DNA of 11,111 nucleotides from an uncultured Acidimicrobiaceae bacterium (GTDB lineage Bacteria > Actinomycetota > Acidimicrobiia > Acidimicrobiales > Ilumatobacteraceae), in NCBI GenBank assembly GCA_903919215.1, contig CAIXHI010000370.1, positions 1 to 11,111 on the forward strand, read 5' to 3'. Of this stretch, positions 6,352 through 11,111 are shown one piece after another. Each line of letters opens with the position of its first letter. The first letter of the stretch is position 1. The notes under the pieces were generated by a model. The model did no database searches, was not told the origin of the DNA, and was given only the letters and a program-made list of their open reading frames with translations. Position numbers and translations under genes: made by a program.

Positions 6352-7125
6352 ATGACGAGATATTGGTATGAACTCGACGGTGAACGACTGATCCCCACCG
6401 GCGCCGCAGCAGGTCCAGTCGAGGGGACACAGCACGGATCGGCGGTGGCGGCGATCGTCGCCCGCGCGGTCGACTCGATGCCGTCGCCAGGTCCGATGGA
6501 CATCGTGCGCCTCACGATCGATCTCAGCCGACGGGTGCCGCTGGGTGTCACCGAAGTGGTCGCCAACATTCGCCGTGCGGGCAGGCGTGTACAGGTGGTG
6601 GAGGTCAACCTGCTGGTCGATGGTGTCGAGGTCGGCCGCTCCGAGGGCCTGCGGATGCGGCGCGGCGAGGTCATCGATCCCGCCGAGATTCGTCCCGACG
6701 TGCCGCCGGTGTTCGATCGCTCGACCCATATGAGCGAACCACCATGGGGCGGCAACGAGTTCCTCGGTTCGATGGATCAGACCTTCGAGTACTTCGGTGG
6801 TGGGCGAGCGGCGTACTGGTTGCGGATCCGCGATCAGATGATCCAGGGGGAGACGATGACGCCGGCAACGCGTGCGGCAGTCGCTGCCGATGTGGTGCTC
6901 ACCGGTGGCAGCACGTACCCGAAGAACTCGTCGCTGAACGCTGATCTCACGCTGTCGCTGCACCGACTGCCCGTGGGTGAATGGATTCGCATCGAATCGA
7001 CGGTGCACGCCAACGCCGGAGGGTGGGGCACCTCGGTGGGAACGCTGGCCGATCTGCAGGGAGCGTTCGGACACGTCACCAAGTCGGTGCTGTACGACGA
7101 GGCTCAGCCCAGTTCGGCCTCCTGA
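6352..7125 (+). CDS. Acyl-CoA thioesterase-like protein, TesB-type double hotdog
   Basis: A 257-aa protein resembling the TesB-like thioesterase family, which hydrolyses acyl-CoA to free acid and CoA. Two hotdog halves can be read. The first (about 20-110) has GTQHGSAVAAIVARAVDSM then DIVRLTIDLSRRVPLG. The second (about 145-250) has NADLTLSLHRLPVGEW, then a glycine-rich strand, ADLQGAFGHVTKSVLYDE. The last motif is typical of the TesB-like C-terminal half. No signal peptide is seen, so it is cytoplasmic. There is no Shine-Dalgarno site before the ATG, so the message may be leaderless. It lies 110 bp after the P450 operon, separated by a strong hairpin, and faces the molybdate operon tail-to-tail with a 2-bp gap. 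It could serve the same CoA-ester pathway, but its separate transcription makes this uncertain. Confidence 0.75.
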   Translation: MTRYWYELDGERLIPTGAAAGPVEGTQHGSAVAAIVARAVDSMPSPGPMDIVRLTIDLSRRVPLGVTEVVANIRRAGRRVQVVEVNLLVDGVEVGRSEGLRMRRGEVIDPAEIRPDVPPVFDRSTHMSEPPWGGNEFLGSMDQTFEYFGGGRAAYWLRIRDQMIQGETMTPATRAAVAADVVLTGGSTYPKNSSLNADLTLSLHRLPVGEWIRIESTVHANAGGWGTSVGTLADLQGAFGHVTKSVLYDEAQPSSAS

Positions 7126-7127
7126 GT

Positions 7128-7670
7128 TCAGGGACTGTCGGGTGCCGTCGTGATCACGGCATCGAGAAACCTCAGCGCCGCTTGCGACGCCTCGCGCCGC
7201 CACAGCGTCACCACATCGGAAGGGGAGGTGACCCCCTCGCTGGGTCCGCTGAGTGCATCGGCCATCGTCGTGATGTGAGCGCGCTGACGTTGCAACAACA
7301 GCGTCCGGTCTGCCTCGCACAGGTCGGCCAGCACCATTTTCAGCAGCAGTTCGCTACGTAGGTCGCGCAAGTGCAGCACAGGAGTCGACAACCATTCGTC
7401 GAGTTGGACGCGCCCGGTGCGAGTCGCCGCCAGGATGGTGCGAGTGCCGCCGGCGATACCCGGCTCTTCGCCGGTCGCATGCACGTAGCCGCGTGCGGTC
7501 AGTTGATCGATGGCGCGGTAGGTGAGCGCCCGCGACAACGACCACACCCGTCCGACATCGCCGTCCGGTTTCAGCAGCGCTGCCACTGCGAACCCGTGCG
7601 TCGGCGCACTGCGCAAGATGCCCAGACAGGCCCACTCGCCGAGCAGCAGCTGGTCCGGGGCGCGGGTCAT
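7128..7670 (-). CDS. PadR-family transcriptional regulator, last gene of the mod operon
   Basis: A 180-aa regulator. Residues about 8-95 form a PadR-type winged helix-turn-helix: LLGEWACLGIL opens helix 1, the recognition region is SLSRALTYRAIDQLTARGYV, and the wing ends in RTILAATRTGRVQLDEWL. Residues about 100-175 are helical, as in the dimerising C-terminal part of PadR proteins. The start codon overlaps the modC stop (ATGA), placing it firmly in the molybdate operon; the longer frame to 7847 lies inside modC and reads as arginine-rich shadow. Repression of the mod operon in response to molybdate is an inference from position; a dyad in the modA promoter is the natural candidate site. It lacks the MOP/TOBE molybdate-binding domain of ModE, so how it would sense metal is open. 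Confidence 0.82.
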   Translation of the reverse strand: MTRAPDQLLLGEWACLGILRSAPTHGFAVAALLKPDGDVGRVWSLSRALTYRAIDQLTARGYVHATGEEPGIAGGTRTILAATRTGRVQLDEWLSTPVLHLRDLRSELLLKMVLADLCEADRTLLLQRQRAHITTMADALSGPSEGVTSPSDVVTLWRREASQAALRFLDAVITTAPDSP

Positions 7671-8722
7671 GCCGGGTAGACCTCGATGTCGGTGGCCTTC
7701 ACCGAGGTGTGGACGGAGTCGCCGCGCTGCAGGGCGAGCGCTTCGAACGCGGCGACGGTGATCTCGGCGGTCAACGGCAGTACCCCGTCGACGCGCAGTC
7801 GTACCCGGTCGCCGAGGCGGTCGAGTTCGGTGATCGTGCCGGGCCACACGTTGCGTGCGCTGCTGGCGAATGGGGACTCGCGTACGACCACGATCGAGTG
7901 CGGTCGGATCACGGCGAACGACGGCCCGGGCGGTGCATCGGCGAGCACGACCTTCGCCCCGGTCGCGGTGGTGAGTGCACCTGCTGCAACCACACCGTGG
8001 ACCAAGTTCGCCCCCACCAGGTCGGCGACGTAGCGCGAGCGAGGGTGGGCGGTGACCTCTTCGAACGTGCCGGTCTGCACGATGCGGCCGGCCTCGATGA
8101 TCGCCACCCGATCGGCGAGCGCGAAGGCATCGATCGGGTCGTGGGTCACCATCACGCGCATCCCGTCGAACGAGGCGAGGTGGTGGCGAAGGTCGCGCCG
8201 CACGGCGTCGCGCGTGCCAGCGTCGAGCGCTGACAGCGGTTCGTCGAGCAGTAACAGGCGCGGGTCGGTGGCGAGAGCGCGAGCCAACGCCGCTCGCTGG
8301 GCCTGCCCGCCCGACAGTTCACCGGGCCGATGCTGTGCGTGGTCGGTGAGGCCGACACGCTCGATCCACTCGTGCGCGCGCCGGCGCGCCTCACCCTTGG
8401 GCACGCGGTGGGCGCGCAACCCGAAGGCGACATTCTCCAACACGCTGAGGTGTGGGAACAGTGCGTACTGCTGGAACATCATGCCCGTTGCTCGTCGTGC
8501 CGGCTCGACGAACGTATCGGTCGCCGGATCGTCGACGACGGTGCCGTCGATCGTGATCCGCCCCTCGTCGATCGGCTGCAGACCAGCCAGTGCGCGCAGC
8601 ACGGTGGTCTTGCCCGCCCCATTGGGGCCGAGGATGGCCAGCAGCTCTCCGGGTTGCACGGCGAACTCGACGGCGAGTTGCAAGGACCCGACCTCGCAGG
8701 TGATTGCGGCAGCGAGCGTCAT
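7667..8722 (-). CDS. modC: Molybdate ABC transporter ATP-binding protein
   Basis: A 351-aa ATPase that powers molybdate (possibly tungstate) import. The nucleotide-binding domain fills about residues 1-235: Walker A GPNGAGKTT (32-40), Q-loop at Gln84/85, ABC signature LSGGQ (136-140), Walker B LLLLDEP (156-162), D-loop SALD and the switch His194. A TOBE/MOP-like regulatory domain occupies about 255-351, as in ModC, and may bind oxyanion. The start at 8722 overlaps the modB stop by 4 bp (ATGA); an upstream in-frame codon at 8758 would lie within modB. Its own stop overlaps the start of the PadR gene. The assignment over other oxyanion or spermidine/iron ATPases rests on the neighbouring modA and modB. 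Confidence 0.9.
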   Translation of the reverse strand: MTLAAAITCEVGSLQLAVEFAVQPGELLAILGPNGAGKTTVLRALAGLQPIDEGRITIDGTVVDDPATDTFVEPARRATGMMFQQYALFPHLSVLENVAFGLRAHRVPKGEARRRAHEWIERVGLTDHAQHRPGELSGGQAQRAALARALATDPRLLLLDEPLSALDAGTRDAVRRDLRHHLASFDGMRVMVTHDPIDAFALADRVAIIEAGRIVQTGTFEEVTAHPRSRYVADLVGANLVHGVVAAGALTTATGAKVVLADAPPGPSFAVIRPHSIVVVRESPFASSARNVWPGTITELDRLGDRVRLRVDGVLPLTAEITVAAFEALALQRGDSVHTSVKATDIEVYPA

Positions 8723-9555
8723 GACAGCACCGCCGTGTCGTGGCGGTTCCCGAACCACCTGTCGCGCAACGTCACCAGCACGGTGAACGAGATGGCGATC
8801 ATCAACAGCGAGAGGACGATGGCTTGCTCGGGGTTCGTCTCACGGGCGAGATACACGGCCAACGGCATTGTCTGTGTCGTCCCCGGGTAGCTGCCGGCGA
8901 ACGTGATGGTGGCACCGAACTCGCCGAGTGCCCGCGCCCACGACAGCACTGCGCCGGCCACCAAGGCCGGGCGGATCGCTGGGAGTGTCACCCGCCGGAA
9001 GCCGTACCAGCGTGAGGCGCCGAGTGTGCGGGCGGCGTCCTCGGGAGCGGTGTCGAGCTGCCGCAACGCGGCCTCGACGGTGATCACCAGAAAGGGCATT
9101 GCTACGAACGTCTGCGCCACCACGACCGCCGCTGTCGTGAACGGCAACTGGTAGTCGAACCAGCGATAGAGCCACTGCCCGACCAGCCCACGGCGACCCA
9201 GGGCGAAGAACAATGCGACACCACCCACGACCGGTGGCAGCACCATCGAGAGTGTGCACAATGCGCGCACCGCACTCCGCCCGGGGAACTGGGTCCGGGC
9301 CAGCAGCCAAGCCAGGGGTACGCCGAACAGCACCGAGAGGGCAGTGGCCCAGAGCGAGGTGTGCAGCGACAGGCGCAACGCGGTGAGTGCTGCGTGATCG
9401 CTGAGGTAGGTCCAGGCCTTCGACCATGGTGCCCGCCAGATCAGCCCGATGAGTGGGAGTGCAAAGAACGAGATCGCGACGATTGCCAGCGCCAACACAG
9501 GGGCGGGCGGTCGTGCAGACCCTGTGCTTCTGCTTCGGTGTCGGCGAGCGGTCAC
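8719..9555 (-). CDS. modB: Molybdate ABC transporter permease
   Basis: A 278-aa inner-membrane permease. About six hydrophobic segments can be seen (roughly residues 20-40, 65-87, 98-119, 139-161, 198-220 and 245-264), with a basic N-terminal tail in the cytoplasm. The EAA coupling loop that contacts the ATPase starts at about 172 (EDAARTLGAS) and ends in VTLP at 189-192. LPPVVGG and GEFGATI are typical of ModB. The start is a GTG that overlaps the modA stop (GTGA), and its stop overlaps the modC start, so subunit synthesis is translationally coupled. Confidence 0.92.
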   Translation of the reverse strand: MTARRHRSRSTGSARPPAPVLALAIVAISFFALPLIGLIWRAPWSKAWTYLSDHAALTALRLSLHTSLWATALSVLFGVPLAWLLARTQFPGRSAVRALCTLSMVLPPVVGGVALFFALGRRGLVGQWLYRWFDYQLPFTTAAVVVAQTFVAMPFLVITVEAALRQLDTAPEDAARTLGASRWYGFRRVTLPAIRPALVAGAVLSWARALGEFGATITFAGSYPGTTQTMPLAVYLARETNPEQAIVLSLLMIAISFTVLVTLRDRWFGNRHDTAVLS

Positions 9556-10313
9556 GGGGCGAGGAATCCGTACTTGGCGAGGATCGCCTGACCCGGTGCG
9601 CTGGCCACGAAGTCGATGAATGCCTGAGCGGCGGTCGCGTGCTTGGCTTCCTTGGTCACCACGATCGGGTAGTTGCTGATCACGTTCACGTCAGCCGGTA
9701 TGTCGACACCAGCTGCGGTGTCGCCTGCAGCCTTGACGTCGGTCACGAACACAATGCCAGCGTCGGCCTCGCCAGCGGTCACCTTGGAGACGACGCCCTT
9801 CACCTTGTCCTCGAGGCTCTTGGGGGTGATGGCGATCGCCGCGTTGGCGAGGATCTTTGCCGCGCCCTTGCCGCACGGGACCGTCTCGGCGCAGAGCACG
9901 ACCACGAGGTCGGACTTGGCGAGGTCGGCCAGGCTGGTGATGCCCTTCGGGTTGCCCTTGCCGACGATGATCGCGAACGTGTTCTTGGCGATCGGCACAG
10001 GGTCGCTCGCATTCAACGCTGCAGCGGTGACCTTCTTCATGTTCGAGTCGTCCGCCGAGACGAACACGTCGGCAGGTGCGCCTTCGGTGAGTTGTGTCAC
10101 CAGATCTGCGGAGCCAGCGAAGTTGAACGTGATGTGGGCATCGGGGTTGGCGGCGTTGAACGCCGTGCCCATCTCGGTGAAGGCTGCGGTCAACGACGAC
10201 GCAGCGAACACCACAACATCTCCGCTGTGCGCATCGCTGCTGTCGTTGCAGGCAGCAGTCGTGATGCTGATGAGGGCGAGCGCGACGATGAGTGGGAGAG
10301 CGCGCAGTCGCAT
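9552..10313 (-). CDS. modA: Molybdate-binding lipoprotein
   Basis: A 253-aa extracytoplasmic binding protein that captures molybdate for the ModBC importer. A lipoprotein signal peptide is clear: basic MRLR start, hydrophobic core, and lipobox TAAC with Cys22 as the lipidation site. Ligand-site motifs of the ModA family follow: FAASSLT (36-42, Ser40 in the oxyanion-binding place), GSADLV with Ser68, and GAPADVFVSAD (78-88). The LCAETVPCGKGA segment carries two cysteines, as in many actinobacterial ModA proteins. It is the first gene of the operon. The ATG at 10313 has no Shine-Dalgarno site; a -10-like TATCCT ends 6 nt before it, so the message may be leaderless. Tungstate binding cannot be excluded. 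Confidence 0.93.
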   Translation of the reverse strand: MRLRALPLIVALALISITTAACNDSSDAHSGDVVVFAASSLTAAFTEMGTAFNAANPDAHITFNFAGSADLVTQLTEGAPADVFVSADDSNMKKVTAAALNASDPVPIAKNTFAIIVGKGNPKGITSLADLAKSDLVVVLCAETVPCGKGAAKILANAAIAITPKSLEDKVKGVVSKVTAGEADAGIVFVTDVKAAGDTAAGVDIPADVNVISNYPIVVTKEAKHATAAQAFIDFVASAPGQAILAKYGFLAP

Positions 10314-10319
10314 GTGGCG

Positions 10320-10348
10320 AGGATAGTCAACGGATGACTATTTGTCTC
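10320..10348 (-). promoter_or_regulatory. Predicted modA promoter, possibly leaderless
   Basis: On the minus strand, GAGACA (10348-10343; four of six matches to TTGACA) and TATCCT (10325-10320; TANNNT) are 17 bp apart. The -10 ends 6 nt before the modA ATG, placing the transcription start at the start codon. This would explain the missing ribosome binding site. Confidence 0.45.
10323..10341. promoter_or_regulatory. Dyad in the modA promoter, candidate operator
   Basis: ATAGTCA (10323-10329) and TGACTAT (10335-10341) are perfect 7-bp inverted arms with a 5-bp spacer. The dyad fills the space between the predicted -35 and -10 and enters the -10, so a bound protein would block transcription. 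The PadR-family gene at the end of this operon is the nearest candidate binder. It does not resemble the ModE box as I remember it. Confidence 0.5.
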
Positions 10349-10356
10349 GCATCTGT

Positions 10357-11111
10357 TTAGACCGCAGTCGTGAACTTCCACCACGTGCCGGTGTTCGCAG
10401 CCCGAGACCCGCCCAGGTTGACGGCTTCGACCTGCCAGTAGTAGGCGGTGCGACTGCCGAGGCCGCCGATGGTGACGGTACGGGCAGTGCCGACACTGAC
10501 CCACGAGGTGTTGCACAGATTGTCGTTCACCGTGTCGACGCAGTAGCGGTACGAGACAGCACCGGTGGACGCAGCCCACGAGAGTGCGAGCGCAGTACGC
10601 GAACGGCCCGTGGTGTTCGTGGCCGGAGCCGACTTGTTGAAGGCCCCAGGAATGGCCGGGGCGACGACGTTGATCGACAAGGCCTTCGTGATCGTCCGGG
10701 CTGCGGCATCGGTGACCCTGACCGTGATGCTTGACGCACCGGCGGTTGTCGGCGTGCCGGTGATGGCCCCGGTGGAGGCGTTCAGCGTGAGCCCCGCGGG
10801 CAGCGTGCCCGTCGAGATCGACCAGGTGTACGGCTTCGTCCCGCCAGTGGCTGCCAGCGTGACCGAGTACGCCGTGCCGACCGTGCCGCCAGCGAGTGTT
10901 GCTGTCGAAATGGCGAGTGCGACCGGAGCGGTCACCGCGAGCGAGAGCGCCTTGGTGCCGACGAGACCCTTGGTGTCCGCGACCTGCACCGTGATGCTCG
11001 AGGTGCCGGCGGTTGTGGGCGCGCCGGTGATGGCGCCGGTGGAGGGGTTCAGGGTGAGTCCGGCCGGCAGAGTGCCGCTGGCGAGCGACCACGTGTAGGG
11101 GGCAGTGCCAC
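10357..11111 (-). CDS. C-terminal part of a secreted or surface protein with putative-Ig repeats and an Fn3-like domain (5' end outside window)
   Basis: The frame is open from the right edge to a TAA at 10357-10359, giving 250 residues. It shows a partial and then a complete putative-Ig repeat of the He_PIG kind, with the hallmark run PYTWSISTGTLPAGLTLN, then STGAITGTPTTAG. The repeat period is 89 residues. The last 100 or so residues are fibronectin-III-like: LALSWAAS, then YRYCVDTVNDNLCNTSW with two cysteines that could form a disulfide, and AYYWQVEAVN near the end. No sorting signal, anchor or transmembrane segment follows; the protein ends in WWKFTTAV. Such arrays occur in large exported adhesion or matrix proteins; function is otherwise unknown. 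The first in-frame GTG in the window (10989) is not the real start, because the repeat continues upstream of it. Confidence 0.85.
   Translation of the reverse strand, partial: GTAPYTWSLASGTLPAGLTLNPSTGAITGAPTTAGTSSITVQVADTKGLVGTKALSLAVTAPVALAISTATLAGGTVGTAYSVTLAATGGTKPYTWSISTGTLPAGLTLNASTGAITGTPTTAGASSITVRVTDAAARTITKALSINVVAPAIPGAFNKSAPATNTTGRSRTALALSWAASTGAVSYRYCVDTVNDNLCNTSWVSVGTARTVTIGGLGSRTAYYWQVEAVNLGGSRAANTGTWWKFTTAV
10739..11052 (-). repeat. Coding tandem repeat, 267-bp period
   Basis: The 47-bp stretch at 10739-10785 recurs at 11006-11052 with four mismatches, exactly 267 bp (89 codons) apart. It encodes the end of each putative-Ig repeat (LTLN-STGAITG-PTTAG region). The high DNA-level identity suggests recent duplication or recombination between repeats; more copies probably lie beyond the right edge. 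Confidence 0.75.

Noticed and set aside
6181..7320. Long minus-strand frame opposite the thioesterase and the second dehydrogenase
   Set aside because: Crosses the terminator hairpin and two genes, with low-complexity Arg/His composition; not a gene.
7671..7847. N-terminal extension of the PadR regulator
   Set aside because: The extra 59 residues are arginine-rich and lie wholly within modC; the ATGA overlap at 7667-7670 and the PadR domain start support the short form.
9453..10337. Long plus-strand open frame opposite modA
   Set aside because: Shadow frame; modA on the other strand has a lipobox and conserved ligand motifs, and the translated shadow has no recognisable domain.
10323..10341. 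Dyad considered as an intrinsic terminator of the Ig-repeat gene
   Set aside because: Only 7 bp, AT-rich stem, no T-run; its position inside the modA promoter fits an operator better.
10739..11052. Repeats considered as a CRISPR array
   Set aside because: Only two copies, 267 bp apart, in frame and encoding protein repeats.

Overview
The window is GC-rich, densely coded bacterial DNA. Short gene spacing, 4-bp start/stop overlaps, frequent absence of Shine-Dalgarno sites and the protein families present suggest a high-GC actinobacterium. An Acidimicrobiia-like (Ilumatobacter-type) lineage is my best guess from family content; no rRNA or other marker gene is present to prove it.

Region 1 (1-3131, minus strand): a near-perfect 50-nt palindrome at the left edge follows a two-gene unit transcribed leftwards. 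The first gene is an amidase-signature hydrolase. The second, starting 10 bp after it, is a single-chain fusion of a DUF35 zinc-ribbon/OB-fold domain to a lipid-transfer-type thiolase that lacks the usual N-terminal nucleophilic cysteine.

Region 2 (3132-6351, plus strand): a divergent 136-bp promoter region drives a tight four-gene operon: cytochrome P450, short-chain dehydrogenase, 63-aa [3Fe-4S]-type ferredoxin, second short-chain dehydrogenase. It is closed by a strong hairpin. The promoter holds a perfect 9-bp inverted repeat over the predicted -35/-10 and a second hairpin at the predicted mRNA 5' end. The genes look like a catabolic cassette: the P450 hydroxylates a hydrophobic substrate with electrons from the ferredoxin, the two dehydrogenases (with different predicted cofactor preference) oxidise or reduce the product, and the thiolase-fold/DUF35 protein would act on a CoA ester, possibly as a retro-aldolase as in steroid side-chain breakdown. 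The substrate is not readable from the sequence. A TesB-like acyl-CoA thioesterase follows the terminator.

Region 3 (7128-10356, minus strand): a complete molybdate-uptake operon, modA-modB-modC, with every junction overlapping by 4 bp, ending in a PadR-family regulator gene in the place where a ModE-type regulator might be expected. A perfect 7-bp dyad sits inside the predicted modA promoter, and the modA transcript may be leaderless.

Region 4 (10357-11111, minus strand): the C-terminal part of a large surface or secreted protein with 89-residue putative-Ig repeats and a terminal fibronectin-III-like domain. Its start lies outside the window.

No tRNA, rRNA, CRISPR array, transposase or prophage gene is visible.
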